NCBI GenBank assembly: GCA_009914555.1
Contig: WNDY01000039.1
Coordinates: forward strand, 1-42,511
Length of the DNA stretch: 42,511 nt
Reading direction: 5' to 3'
From: Xylophilus sp.
Lineage (GTDB): Bacteria > Pseudomonadota > Gammaproteobacteria > Burkholderiales > Burkholderiaceae_C
The translations under genes were made by a program, and so were the position numbers. A model generated the notes under the pieces. The model worked only from the letters and a program-made list of their open reading frames with translations, was not told where the DNA came from and did not search any database. Positions 24,628-31,636 of this stretch are shown in pieces; the first letter of the stretch is position 1, and every line of letters begins with the position of its first letter.

Positions 24628-25677
24628 TCAGCCCTCCAGCAGCGCGACGAGTCGCACGGTTCCAAGGTCGGCCTCGAACTCCTGGCCGTCATCTTCGTAC
24701 TTGAGCCACGCCCACCCCTCGGCCGGGGGACGGCGGTTCAGGATCAACCGTGCCGGCCGGTCGTCGTGCGTGACCTGGATGATGGCCTTCTTGAGCTTGT
24801 CGGGGTCGGCCTCCTTCGGCTCCTTCTTCCCCTTGGCGTCATCATCCTGCGGCCCCTGCTCGCCGTCGCCGGCCTCGGCGTCGGTCTTGCCGGTCAGCGC
24901 ATCGACGGTGTTGGGATCGCGGTCGCCATCGTCGTGACTGCGCTTGTCCTCCAGGAACTCGCGCAGCAGCTTCACCGAGCCGCGCGTCAGTTCCTGGCTG
25001 TCGTCGGCCAGCCAGGCGGCCACCTCGTCGGGGTTCTTCTTGTAGGCCGTCACCAGCTCGTTGATGACGGTCACGTCCTTGCCCCGGCCGCTGTTGAACG
25101 CCTCGGCGATGGGTTCGGGCAAGTCCAGCAGCGTGACGTGCTGCGTGACGAAGGCCGGCGACTTGCCGATCTCCTTGGCGATCTCGCCCTTCTTCTTGCC
25201 CTTCGCCAGCTCGCGGCCGATGAAGTCGGCGATCTCGCGCGCCGTCAGCTCGTTGCGTTGCAGGTTCTCGATAACCTGGTCGGCCTCGTTGTAATCGTTG
25301 TCGATGAAGGCCGGGATCGTCGTCTTGTGCGCCCACTTCGAGCCGCGATAGCGCCGCGCGCCGTGGTTGATGAGGTAGCGCCCCGGCGCGTCCTGGTTCT
25401 CGCGCACGCTGATGGGCGACTTCACGCCGCGCGCTTTGATCGTCTCGCCGATCTCCGCGATGCTCTTCGGCGAGAAGCCAGGGTTGTCGGCCGTGCGCGG
25501 CTGATGCGGGTCTTCGTCGATCAGGTCAAGCGGCAGCTCCTGCGGGCCTGCGCCGCCGGCGTTGGCCGCTGGCTGCTCGTTCAGCAGGCCGGCCAGGTCG
25601 CCCAGCCCGTCCAGGCCCAGCCCGGACGATTGCGGCTTGTCCTGCTCCTTCTTCTTGGCGTTGGTCTTGGCGCTCAT
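24628..25677 (-). CDS. korB: KorB, ParB-family partition protein and global repressor
   Basis: A 349-aa protein, the length I recall for R751 KorB. It binds TTTAGCSGCTAAA operators, represses replication, transfer and maintenance genes, and forms the partition complex with IncC. The ParB core includes 'LIDEDPHQPR' near residue 55, 'NHGARRYRGSKWAH' near 105 (ParB box) and the helix-turn-helix 'GEIAKEIGKSPAFVTQHVTLLDLP' near 170-193. An acidic linker follows, and the C-terminal SH3-like dimer domain ends 'DGQEFEADLGTVRLVALLEG'. The ATG overlaps the incC stop by four bases. Confidence 0.97.
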   Translation of the reverse strand: MSAKTNAKKKEQDKPQSSGLGLDGLGDLAGLLNEQPAANAGGAGPQELPLDLIDEDPHQPRTADNPGFSPKSIAEIGETIKARGVKSPISVRENQDAPGRYLINHGARRYRGSKWAHKTTIPAFIDNDYNEADQVIENLQRNELTAREIADFIGRELAKGKKKGEIAKEIGKSPAFVTQHVTLLDLPEPIAEAFNSGRGKDVTVINELVTAYKKNPDEVAAWLADDSQELTRGSVKLLREFLEDKRSHDDGDRDPNTVDALTGKTDAEAGDGEQGPQDDDAKGKKEPKEADPDKLKKAIIQVTHDDRPARLILNRRPPAEGWAWLKYEDDGQEFEADLGTVRLVALLEG

Positions 25678-26750
25678 TGCGCGATCTCCATCTTCGTGAA
25701 TACGTAATCCGCCAGCGCACGCACCTCCTGGGTGGCCTTCCGCGCGGCGGTCTTCTTGATCTTCCACACCGGCATCTGCTCGCCCAGCGCCTCGGCGATG
25801 CTGTCACGCGCGCCGATGCTGAACGGCAAGATGAGCTGCGGGTATGCCTGCTGCAACGTCGCCAGGTTGTTGACGTGGCGCGGCTTCCGCGCGTCCACCT
25901 TGTTCGGCACCATGCCGAGGAAGCGCAGCTTGGGGTTCTGCTTGCGCAGGTTGCTGATGACCGCGACCATCTTCTTCATGCCCTGCAAGCTGTACGCCTC
26001 CATTTCGATGGGCGACAGCATGTAGTCGGCCGTCAGGACGGCCGCCGTCATGGCAACGCCAAGGGAGGGGGCCGTGTCGATCAGGCACACGTCGAAGAAC
26101 TCGCCCAGCGCGGCCACACTGGCCCGCAGCGCGGCGGCCGCCTGGGACAGCTCCATCTTGTCCAGGTTCGCCAGGTTGGCGTCTGCCGCGATCAGGGCCA
26201 GGCTCTCGCCCTCGCGCTTGCCGAACCAATAGCGCAGGTCGTCGGTGTCGCCGGTGAACAACTGGCTGGCGAGGTAGCCCGATTGGTACGCCGACAGCGT
26301 GAACGATGCGTTGCCCTGGGTGTCCAGGTCGATCACGGCCACGCGAAGGCCGCGCTCCAGGAAGTCGAATGCCAGGTGGCAGGTGGCGAACGTCTTGCCC
26401 TGACCGCCCTTCTGAATTGCCGTGACCAGTGTTTTCATGACTTGGGTTCCTGTTTCCTCTTGGCGTCTGCTTCCCACTTCTTGACGATGAACGCTTGATG
26501 CTCCGGCAGTACCGCCGTCACCCGCTCGAAGCCCTCGGGGAGCTGCCCCCCCGCTGCTGCCCATACGCGACTGACCGCCTGCGACACTGCCCCCTTGGTC
26601 AGCCCCAGCGAAGTGACAAACTCCGCCTGGGGCCGGCCATCGACCAGCACGCCGCGCGCTATGTCGATGGTCTGCTGCCCGATCTCCAGCCCCTTGATGG
26701 CCGTCTGGAATTGGGCTTCGGTTAGCCGTTTCTTCATGGATTGCACCCAT
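25674..26750 (-). CDS. incC: IncC, ParA-family partition ATPase (long form IncC1)
   Basis: The 358-aa long form starts at ATG 26750 (MGAIHEETANRSP), and the short IncC2 of 254 aa starts at ATG 26438 (MKTLVTAIQKGGQGKTF). The short form has the deviant Walker A KGGQGKT at its residues 10-16 and 'CLIDTAPSLGVAM' as motif A'. In IncC1, about 104 extra N-terminal residues are read from the same DNA as korA but in another frame. IncC with KorB moves plasmid copies apart and also strengthens KorB repression. The IncC2 start overlaps the korA stop (ATGA) and has AGGAAACAGGAACC upstream as ribosome site. Confidence 0.96.
   Translation of the reverse strand: MGAIHEETANRSPIPDGHQGAGDRAADHRHSARRAGRWPAPGGVCHFAGADQGGSVAGGQSRMGSSGGAAPRGLRAGDGGTAGASSVHRQEVGSRRQEETGTQVMKTLVTAIQKGGQGKTFATCHLAFDFLERGLRVAVIDLDTQGNASFTLSAYQSGYLASQLFTGDTDDLRYWFGKREGESLALIAADANLANLDKMELSQAAAALRASVAALGEFFDVCLIDTAPSLGVAMTAAVLTADYMLSPIEMEAYSLQGMKKMVAVISNLRKQNPKLRFLGMVPNKVDARKPRHVNNLATLQQAYPQLILPFSIGARDSIAEALGEQMPVWKIKKTAARKATQEVRALADYVFTKMEIAQ
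26435..26737 (-). CDS. korA: KorA, global repressor
   Basis: A 100-aa repressor that binds GTTTAGCTAAAC. The N-terminal helix-turn-helix is 'GRPQAEFVTSLGLTKGAVSQAVSRVW' at about residues 33-60. The C-terminal dimer domain 'LPEGFERVTAVLPEHQAFIVKKW' is nearly the same as in TrbA (and related in KlcB). The gene lies wholly inside the 5' part of incC, in another frame. The ATG at 26737 is preceded by ATGGGTGCAATCC and has only a weak ribosome site. KorA cooperates with KorB at korA, trfA and other promoters. Confidence 0.96.
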   Translation of the reverse strand: MKKRLTEAQFQTAIKGLEIGQQTIDIARGVLVDGRPQAEFVTSLGLTKGAVSQAVSRVWAAAGGQLPEGFERVTAVLPEHQAFIVKKWEADAKRKQEPKS

Positions 26751-26809
26751 AACACTCCACACCCGGTTTGTTGAACAAATGGCGGTGCCAGCCGCCGACC
26801 ATGTGCAGA

Positions 26810-26838
26810 AGTTTAGCTAAACCATCCGAAGCCGTCAA
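26810..26838 (-). promoter_or_regulatory. korA promoter with KorA operator
   Basis: On the minus strand TTGACG (26833-26838), a 17-base spacer and TAAACT (26810-26815). The perfect KorA operator GTTTAGCTAAAC (26811-26822) covers the -10 box, and a KorB operator lies just upstream at 26843-26855. Confidence 0.9.
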
Positions 26839-26842
26839 GCGT

Positions 26843-26855
26843 TTTAGCGGCTAAA
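26843..26855. promoter_or_regulatory. KorB operator at the korA promoter
   Basis: A perfect TTTAGCGGCTAAA that overlaps the kleF stop codon (26851-26853) and sits a few bases upstream of the korA -35 box. In RK2 the same site (OB1) is where KorB and KorA cooperate and where partition complexes form. Confidence 0.9.
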
Positions 26856-27381
26856 AATTCGTCCGCGCCTTGTCGATGGCCGACGCCGCCAGGGCCGCCG
26901 CTTGCGCCTGCGCCCAATGGTCGGAATCGACCGCGCACGCGCAGAGCGTCGCCCCGTCCAGGTCGTAGAAGACGGCCGGCCGCCCCTCTACCTTCGCCTC
27001 GATGCGCAGCGCCTCGACGGGCAACCCCAGCCCGGCCGCGATGACCGCCAGGGTGGCACGCTGCAAGGCCAGCTCTTCCCCCTTGGCGTCAATGAGCTGT
27101 GCCGCATGGGTGGCACTGAGGAAGAACGTCATCAGCGGGCCTACGGTGCGCGTGCCGCCGCTGGCAAAGCACACGTCGAAGGAACCGCCGCCCACGTGCG
27201 GATCGACGCCTTCCACGAGACGCCAGGGGTCAAGGCCCCATTCCTCGGATTGCGCGCTGTACCAGTAGGCCGGCGCGTCGCCGTTCAAGTCGCTGTCCGC
27301 GTACTCGCGCACCAGGACGGCCACGCGGCCCGTGGTCGGCTCCACGAAGCCAGGCGGGTAGGGGAGGGTCTGCTTTGCCAT
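26851..27381 (-). CDS. kleF: KleF, kle operon protein
   Basis: A 176-aa protein of the kle (kilE) operon, whose products aid stable maintenance but have no known biochemical activity. The sequence is soluble and mixed alpha/beta, with no membrane segment; Ala-rich helices close the C-terminus. It follows kleE after one base and its 3' end overlaps the KorB operator of the korA promoter. Recognition rests on position between kleE and korA and on recall of the family. Confidence 0.85.
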   Translation of the reverse strand: MAKQTLPYPPGFVEPTTGRVAVLVREYADSDLNGDAPAYWYSAQSEEWGLDPWRLVEGVDPHVGGGSFDVCFASGGTRTVGPLMTFFLSATHAAQLIDAKGEELALQRATLAVIAAGLGLPVEALRIEAKVEGRPAVFYDLDGATLCACAVDSDHWAQAQAAALAASAIDKARTNF

Positions 27382-27382
27382 G

Positions 27383-27712
27383 TCAAAGCCCTTTCGGTTT
27401 GTAGATCGAAACGAAGTAGGTGATCGCGGTCAGTGCCGCGAAGTACGCCAGGAACGACCAGCCGGCATACACGCCGGGCGTGTTCCAGTGGTAGAGCATC
27501 CGCACGAACTGGAAGAAGGTGATGATCGACAGCACCCACTTGAGGATCGGCCAAACCAGCACGGTCGCAACCCATAGGAACTTCACCAGGCCGGCCAGCA
27601 GGCCCCGGCCCTCGGCATTGGGCGCGGCAGGCGCAGCGGCAGGCGCGGCAGGCTGCACCGGCTCATCGGCCGGTGGCTTGCTCGCCCTGGGAAACTTGAC
27701 GATGTTGGACAT
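27383..27712 (-). CDS. kleE: KleE, small membrane protein
   Basis: A 109-aa protein. The N-terminus is 'MSNIVKFPRASKPPADEP' followed by an Ala/Pro tract. Two or three hydrophobic segments follow (about residues 43-65 and 78-101), with the loop 'FVRMLYHWNTPGVYAG' between. This matches IncP KleE, an inner-membrane protein of the kle operon with no defined function. The ATG at 27712 is preceded by GAGGGTCAAGCT. It lies 144 bp after kleB; in RK2 kleC and kleD occupy this gap, and they are missing here. Confidence 0.87.
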   Translation of the reverse strand: MSNIVKFPRASKPPADEPVQPAAPAAAPAAPNAEGRGLLAGLVKFLWVATVLVWPILKWVLSIITFFQFVRMLYHWNTPGVYAGWSFLAYFAALTAITYFVSIYKPKGL

Positions 27713-27856
27713 AGCTTGACCCTCCACGCGGTTACGTGTTGAATGCTGGATGCTCCCACTCGGAAGCATGGTTACGGTGTGCCAGCACCAGGCCAAGCGC
27801 CCCGGATCACTCCGGGGCGTTCCTCCACCTGGGGCCGTCGAACGTGTGGAATGCCG

Positions 27857-28072
27857 TCATTGCAACGTCGCTCCGCTCATGTGCCGAACGGCCGCAGCCA
27901 GCAGCATTTCCGTCAGTTCGTTATCTTCCTCCGGCGTGATGCAATCGCCGCAGATGCTCCCGAACTTCTCGCGTGCCGCATCGGCGCCGATGATGCTGTG
28001 GCTCAAGGTGCGGATGGTCTTGCCGCAGCGCCGGCAGCACGTCTCGATGATCTCGATCTTGCCCTTGCTCAT
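27857..28072 (-). CDS. kleB: KleB, small Cys-rich protein
   Basis: A 71-aa protein with a zinc-finger-like pair of motifs: 'CCRRCGKTIRTLSH' near residue 12 and 'SICGDC' near 40. Four or five Cys could bind a metal. It corresponds to KleB in IncP-1 plasmids; function unknown. AGAGGAAACAG serves as the ribosome site. A 9-bp GC hairpin (27798-27819) lies after its 3' end, without a clear T run, and may stabilise or attenuate the kleB-kleE transcript. Confidence 0.86.
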   Translation of the reverse strand: MSKGKIEIIETCCRRCGKTIRTLSHSIIGADAAREKFGSICGDCITPEEDNELTEMLLAAAVRHMSGATLQ

Positions 28073-28131
28073 GGGGACTGTTTCCTCTTGGCGTTCCGTG
28101 GATGACCCGGCCGAAGCCGGGCCGCCTTCCT

Positions 28132-28368
28132 TTACCAGCCGACGCTGCGCTTGGCCTGCTCGACCACCTGGCTCGACCATTCGCCTTTGGCACTGGCCTC
28201 CAGGCTCAAGGCGGCGAAGTAGGCTTTGCCGCGCAGCTCTTCCGCCTGCTTCACCAGCTCGGCCGCCTGGCCCATCGTGGCCTCGATCTGGTCGCGGCGG
28301 GCTTGGAAGTCGGTGGCCTGCACGTTCGGTAGGGCGTCAACCCAGGGCATGATCTTGTTCTTGCTCAT
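28132..28368 (-). CDS. kleA: KleA, small helical protein
   Basis: A 78-aa, mostly helical acidic protein ('DFQARRDQIEATMGQAAELVKQAEELRGKAYFAALSLEA'), likely a coiled-coil dimer, matching RK2 KleA in length and start. It is the first gene of the kle operon, transcribed leftward from a promoter under KorA and KorC control. A CCCGGC-CGAA-GCCGGG hairpin (28106-28121) follows it before kleB. Function beyond a role in stable maintenance is unknown. Confidence 0.88.
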   Translation of the reverse strand: MSKNKIMPWVDALPNVQATDFQARRDQIEATMGQAAELVKQAEELRGKAYFAALSLEASAKGEWSSQVVEQAKRSVGW

Positions 28369-28419
28369 CGGAACTTCTCCGGTAATCGACCTGGGCGGAA
28401 TGCCCGGCCTTCAAGTGCT

Positions 28420-28464
28420 ATATTAGGACAAAATGTCCTAGACTGTCAAGCACTTTAGCTAAAC
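28420..28464 (-). promoter_or_regulatory. kleA promoter with KorC and KorA operators
   Basis: On the minus strand TTGACA (28444-28449), an 18-base spacer and TAATAT (28420-28425). The KorC operator TAGGACAAAATGTCCTA (28424-28440) lies between the two boxes, and a KorA-type site CTTTAGCTAAAC (28453-28464, 11 of 12 bases) lies just upstream. The whole segment is duplicated almost exactly at the klcA promoter. Confidence 0.9.
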
Positions 28465-28497
28465 TATTTTCGCTTTACCGTAATCCGATGCTGGCAC

Positions 28498-28510
28498 TTT
28501 AGCCGCTAAA
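28498..28510. promoter_or_regulatory. KorB operator between korC and kleA
   Basis: A perfect TTTAGCCGCTAAA about 50 bp upstream of the kleA -35 box and just downstream of the korC stop. Confidence 0.85.
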
Positions 28511-28524
28511 ACTCTTCCTTGGCG

Positions 28525-28782
28525 TCAAACCTCTTTCCAGATCAGCCCGAGGCCGGCGTAGTCGCACAGCAGCGCCCAGGCCGCATAGGGGATCGGGGTG
28601 TCCTCGCCCACCCAGCGCCGGATCGTCCGGTCGCCCTTCGGGCCAAGGCCCAGCACCTTCGCGGCCTTCCCGCCGGTCAAGCCGGCCAGACGCAGCACCT
28701 CGCGCACCTCTTCGCCGGTCGGCTGCGCCCACCTCTCGGCCGGCTTCAAGCACTCCAGCCGGATATTGGCGTCGTTCGTCAT
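28525..28782 (-). CDS. korC: KorC, transcriptional repressor
   Basis: An 85-aa repressor, the RK2 KorC length. It controls the klc and kle promoters through the TAGGACA-AAA-TGTCCTA sites at 28424-28440 and 30549-30565. The helix-turn-helix is 'GGKAAKVLGLGPKGDRTIRRWVG' at about residues 36-58. The ribosome site CAGGAGAAAG stands in front of the ATG. It is the last gene of the klcA-klcB-korC operon, so it limits its own synthesis. Confidence 0.93.
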   Translation of the reverse strand: MTNDANIRLECLKPAERWAQPTGEEVREVLRLAGLTGGKAAKVLGLGPKGDRTIRRWVGEDTPIPYAAWALLCDYAGLGLIWKEV

Positions 28783-28798
28783 TCGTTCTTTCTCCTGG

Positions 28799-30013
28799 TC
28801 ATGTGATGAGCCGCAGTTGGTCGAAGCCGTAGATCGACTGGATGCAGCTCGGGTCTGAATCGACCACGCGGCGGCCCGCGCGGTTGGTCTTGTATGTCAC
28901 CGGCCGGTCATCGTGCGCCCACACCTGGCGGGTGTCTGGATGCACCTTCACGATGATGACGCGCTTGCCGATCTCCTTGGCGAACACCGGATGGTGGACG
29001 CTCACGATCTCGCAACGCTGGCCGGGCGCAGGCGCGAACTCCACCAGGTCGGTCGGGCCTGCATCGCCATTTCTGACGGTGCTGCAGGATGCCGGCCCGC
29101 TGCTTGGCATCGTCGCTTCTGCCGGTGTAGGCCCGCCCTGGGTCTGCTCGTCATCGTCGGTTTTGACGGTGCTGCAGGTCATCGCCGTTTCCGTCGATGC
29201 GGGATCTCGCCCCCGGCCAGCGGCCCCAGCCTTTCCCTTGGCGTCGGACTTGGCGGCCCTGGCCGCCTTGACCTTGGCCGCCGCGTCGGCCGCCCACCGC
29301 CGCGCGATGAAAGCCTTGTGCGCCGGCAGCACCACATCGACCAGGACGAAGCCCGGCGGGATCGTCACGGTCGCCGGCTCGCGCCGCGCCGGCGGCACCA
29401 GGCCGGCCAGCCAGTCGGGCAGGGGAGTGTCGGCCAGGCGGTCGCGGTAGCTGGCCTCGATCAACACCGGCCGTTTCTTCTCGGCCAACATGGCCGCCAG
29501 GATGCCGCGCGCAACCTCGTCCACGGTCATGCAGCCCCGCGCCGTGTCGAAGTGCGAGCGATAGCCCGTCGCCGAGATAAACGGCCTGTCCAGGTCAACC
29601 GCGTGGAACTGGAAATGCGCGTTGAGCGGCCCGCCATAGCCGGCCTCGTACTCCACCAGGGCGCGCACGTCGCCCGCCACGGCCAGGAACTGGCCGCGCT
29701 GGCCCCACAAGGGCACGTCGCCCGGCACCGCTGCGCAATGCCGCCCGATGACGCGGCCGGCGGCCTCGTCGTCGGCCATGCACCCGAAGTTCGTGCCGCC
29801 GTTCAACTTCCAGATGATCGCCTCGTAGCGGTCGCCGGCCACCTCGGCCGCCGCCCCGTCGCCGCGCATGACAGCCGCGTCGATCTCCACCACGGCCGCA
29901 ACGGCCGCAGCCAGCAGGCCGTCACGGTCTGCCGGCAACGCGGCCAGCAGCTCGGCCGCCGGCGCACTCCAATCCTGGCCCGCCTGGGCCGATTGCTTTG
30001 TTCGCTTCGCCAT
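28799..30013 (-). CDS. klcB: KlcB, klc operon protein with KorA-like segment
   Basis: A 404-aa protein. Residues about 1-215 resemble other KlcB proteins of unknown function. Residues 218-245 ('IPPGFVLVDVVLPAHKAFIARRWAADA') share the KorA/TrbA C-terminal domain. A Lys/Ala-rich stretch (245-270) and then a low-complexity part (270-325) follow; the latter is encoded by hairpin cluster 4 and gives repeated peptides such as 'SCSTVRNGDAG' and 'TCSTVKTDDDE'. The C-terminal 75 residues ('GQRCEIVSVHHPVFAKEIGKRVIIVKVHPDTRQVW') look like a separate small beta domain. The frame stays open through the repeat. Function is unknown. Confidence 0.87.
   Translation of the reverse strand: MAKRTKQSAQAGQDWSAPAAELLAALPADRDGLLAAAVAAVVEIDAAVMRGDGAAAEVAGDRYEAIIWKLNGGTNFGCMADDEAAGRVIGRHCAAVPGDVPLWGQRGQFLAVAGDVRALVEYEAGYGGPLNAHFQFHAVDLDRPFISATGYRSHFDTARGCMTVDEVARGILAAMLAEKKRPVLIEASYRDRLADTPLPDWLAGLVPPARREPATVTIPPGFVLVDVVLPAHKAFIARRWAADAAAKVKAARAAKSDAKGKAGAAGRGRDPASTETAMTCSTVKTDDDEQTQGGPTPAEATMPSSGPASCSTVRNGDAGPTDLVEFAPAPGQRCEIVSVHHPVFAKEIGKRVIIVKVHPDTRQVWAHDDRPVTYKTNRAGRRVVDSDPSCIQSIYGFDQLRLIT
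29061..29208. repeat. Hairpin repeat cluster 4, inside klcB
   Basis: Four degenerate units (29062-29080, 29107-29128, 29151-29170, 29180-29198), two with a following CTGCAG (29082, 29172) and GGATCTC at the far end (29202-29208). Orientation is opposite to clusters 2, 3 and 5, so it matches klcB transcription as they match their minus-strand neighbours. The stems are less perfect than in the other clusters. Confidence 0.75.
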
Positions 30014-30064
30014 CGTTTGACGTGCTCCTGGTGCAGCCCCGGCCGTAGCCGGGGCCGCCCCTCA

Positions 30065-30493
30065 TCAGTCAATAGCCCGGTAGATCGCGGCGGCCTCGGG
30101 ATGGCCGGCCGCGAAGCCGCGCAGGAAGTGATAGCGGTCGATCAGGGCGTCGGCCGCATCCGTGCCGGCGATCTCGGCCGCGAGCTGGCCGAGCGCGAAC
30201 AGTGTTGCGACAATGCCGGCGGCATCGGCGGACAGCTCGCCCCGGAAGCCGTTGCCGTCTACCTCGATCTCCAGGCGCTCGGCCAGGTCGGGAGCCAGGT
30301 AGAAACCGCCGTCCGACAGGGTGTAGTAGTGCCAATACGCGCCGCTGTAGCTCTCGCAGAGCCGGCGCAGCCAGGCGTACACCAGGGCCTCGCCGCGCAT
30401 CATCAGGCGCGGGCCGAAGTAGGTGGGGAGGAAGTCGAGGCGCTGGGCCTCGGCGACCAGGGAAGCGGTGACAGGTTGCTCTTGGGTGTTCAT
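30065..30493 (-). CDS. klcA: KlcA, ArdB-type antirestriction protein
   Basis: A 142-aa protein of the ArdB/KlcA family, which blocks type I restriction enzymes in the new host without mimicking DNA. Typical parts are 'LPTYFGPRLMMRGEALVYAWLRRLC' near residues 22-46 and 'YSGAYWHYYTLSDGGFYLAP' near 49-68. It is the first gene of the klc operon, expressed early under KorA, KorB and KorC control, which suits protection during entry. GGAGAACGTCCG precedes the ATG. A CCCCGGC-CGTA-GCCGGGG type hairpin (30036-30055) lies between it and klcB. Confidence 0.93.
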   Translation of the reverse strand: MNTQEQPVTASLVAEAQRLDFLPTYFGPRLMMRGEALVYAWLRRLCESYSGAYWHYYTLSDGGFYLAPDLAERLEIEVDGNGFRGELSADAAGIVATLFALGQLAAEIAGTDAADALIDRYHFLRGFAAGHPEAAAIYRAID

Positions 30494-30544
30494 CGGACGT
30501 TCTCCGGTAGTTGACCTGGGCGAAATGCCCGGCCTTCAAGACGT

Positions 30545-30602
30545 ATATTAGGACAAAATGTCCTAGCCTGTCAAGAACTTTAGCTAAACTTTAGCGGCTA
30601 AA
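30545..30602 (-). promoter_or_regulatory. klcA promoter with KorC, KorA and KorB operators
   Basis: On the minus strand TTGACA (30569-30574), 18-base spacer, TAATAT (30545-30550). The KorC operator (30549-30565) sits between the boxes, a KorA-type site (30578-30589, 11 of 12) follows, and a perfect KorB operator TTTAGCGGCTAAA (30590-30602) abuts it. Three repressors are thus stacked within 60 bp. Confidence 0.92.
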
Positions 30603-30617
30603 CTGGACTTCATCCCC

Positions 30618-30645
30618 TTGGAGTGATAGGATTGAATCCTATTGA
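30618..30645 (+). promoter_or_regulatory. Likely promoter/operator of the parDE-like pair
   Basis: A perfect 17-bp palindrome ATAGGATTGAATCCTAT (30626-30642) lies 21 bp upstream of the antitoxin start, in the spacer of a possible promoter TTGGAG (30618-30623) and TATTGA (30640-30645). A palindrome at this place is typical for antitoxin autoregulation. The promoter boxes are weak matches. Confidence 0.6.
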
Positions 30646-30663
30646 ACCGATTGGAGGCCGCCC

Positions 30664-30933
30664 ATGCGCACCACTCAACAACTGAGCATCACCCTGCCGA
30701 ACGACATGGCCGACGTGGTGAAAACGAAGGTCAAGACCGGCGAGTACGCGAGCGAAAGCGAGGTCATCCGCGACGGCCTGCGCGCGCTACTCGCGCGTGA
30801 TCGCGCCGTCGAGTCCTGGCTTCACAACCAGGTCGGCCCGGCCTATGACGCCCTGAAAGCCGATCCCTCTCGCGCCGTCACCGCCGACCAGGTGCGCGCC
30901 CGCCTGGCCGCAGAGCACGCGAAGGCGCAATGA
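30664..30933 (+). CDS. ParD-family antitoxin
   Basis: An 89-aa antitoxin. The N-terminus 'MRTTQQLSITLPNDMADVVKTKVKTGEYASESEVIRDGLRALLARD' is a ribbon-helix-helix DNA-binding domain (strand 'QLSITLP', then helix-turn-helix) of the ParD/CC2985 type; the C-terminal half should wrap the toxin. It differs from RK2 ParD, which is shorter and has another sequence. TTGGAGG precedes the ATG. The stop overlaps the toxin start (ATGA). The pair sits between klcA and oriV, outside the conserved backbone, so it is an acquired stability module. Confidence 0.88.
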   Translation: MRTTQQLSITLPNDMADVVKTKVKTGEYASESEVIRDGLRALLARDRAVESWLHNQVGPAYDALKADPSRAVTADQVRARLAAEHAKAQ

Positions 30934-31244
30934 GCTACGCGGTCGTTTTCTCGCCCGAGGCCGAAGAGCAGCTTGCCGAGCTGTACCGCTACATCGCAGC
31001 GGCGGCCTCGCCTGACGTTGCCGCTCGCTACACCGAGGCAATCGTCTCCTACTGCGAAAGCCTGCGCACGTTCCCGCTGCGCGGCACCATGCGCGACGAT
31101 GTGCGGCCTGGCCTGCGCATCACGAACTACCGCAAGCGCGCCGTGATCGCCTTCGACGTGGCCGGTGATCTGGTTTCCATCATCGGCGTGTTCTACGGCG
31201 GGCAGGACTACGAGTCGATCCTGCACGACGACGCGGACGACTGA
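30930..31244 (+). CDS. ParE/RelE-family toxin
   Basis: A 104-aa toxin of the ParE/RelE superfamily: 'YAVVFSPEAEEQLAELYRYIAAAASPDVAARYTEAIVSYCESLRTFPLRGTMRDDVRPGLRI...YRKRAVIAFDV...VSIIGVFYGGQDYESIL'. The LRTFPLRG segment and the terminal IIGVFYGGQDYE stretch are typical of ParE. ParE toxins poison DNA gyrase, while RelE ones cut mRNA; the ParD partner favours ParE action here (inference). It is translated with the antitoxin through the ATGA overlap. Only 14 bp separate its stop from the first oriV iteron. Confidence 0.88.
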   Translation: MSYAVVFSPEAEEQLAELYRYIAAAASPDVAARYTEAIVSYCESLRTFPLRGTMRDDVRPGLRITNYRKRAVIAFDVAGDLVSIIGVFYGGQDYESILHDDADD

Positions 31245-31385
31245 ACCCCCCGCTTCTTGACACTTGAGGGGCGCAATCGCGCCCTGGGCCTGGCAGGCCG
31301 ACCCCCTCCCTTGGCGTTCAACCTTGCGGCCTTCGAGCCGGCGCGATCTTCCAACTTGGCGACGGCGGTGGAGTCACCGCGGCCT

Positions 31386-31397
31386 TGACAGTTGGGG
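31386..31397 (+). repeat. Degenerate iteron-like sequence
   Basis: TGACAGTTGGGG resembles the forward iteron at 31258 but differs at two positions. It may be a decayed TrfA site or chance. Confidence 0.35.
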
Positions 31398-31405
31398 TGT
31401 CCAGA

Positions 31406-31561
31406 GGGGGCCTTGGCCCCCTTTGGAAGAGCACGAACTTCTGCCAGGCGCTTGCGCCTGGCTACGGTCAGCCGCAGCGCCGTAGGCGCTCCATTCTTGG
31501 GGTGAAGGCCGCAGGCCGAGGGGCAACGCCCCTGGGGGGATGGGAGGCCGCTTTAGCGGCC
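31406..31561. other. G+C-rich hairpin block of oriV
   Basis: A run of short perfect inverted repeats: 31406-31421 (7-bp stem), 31443-31462 (8-bp), 31476-31490 (6-bp), 31507-31517 (4-bp), 31520-31532 (5-bp) and 31546-31561 (6-bp). It corresponds to the G+C-rich part next to the A+T-rich melting region in RK2 oriV and may be needed in some hosts. Confidence 0.7.
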
Positions 31562-31636
31562 GGGTGGGATCGAGAAGGGGGGGCACCCCCCTTCGGCGGC
31601 CGGTCATTCTGCGCGGCACCTTGGGCCGGTTTGCCG

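Noticed and set aside
27713..27856. Remains of kleC or kleD
   Set aside because: The 144-bp gap holds only a hairpin and no frame resembling a kle gene; absence of both is normal in the IncP-1 beta branch.
31550..31562. KorB operator inside oriV (TTTAGCGGCC)
   Set aside because: Right half lost; better explained as the GGCCGC/GCGGCC hairpin.
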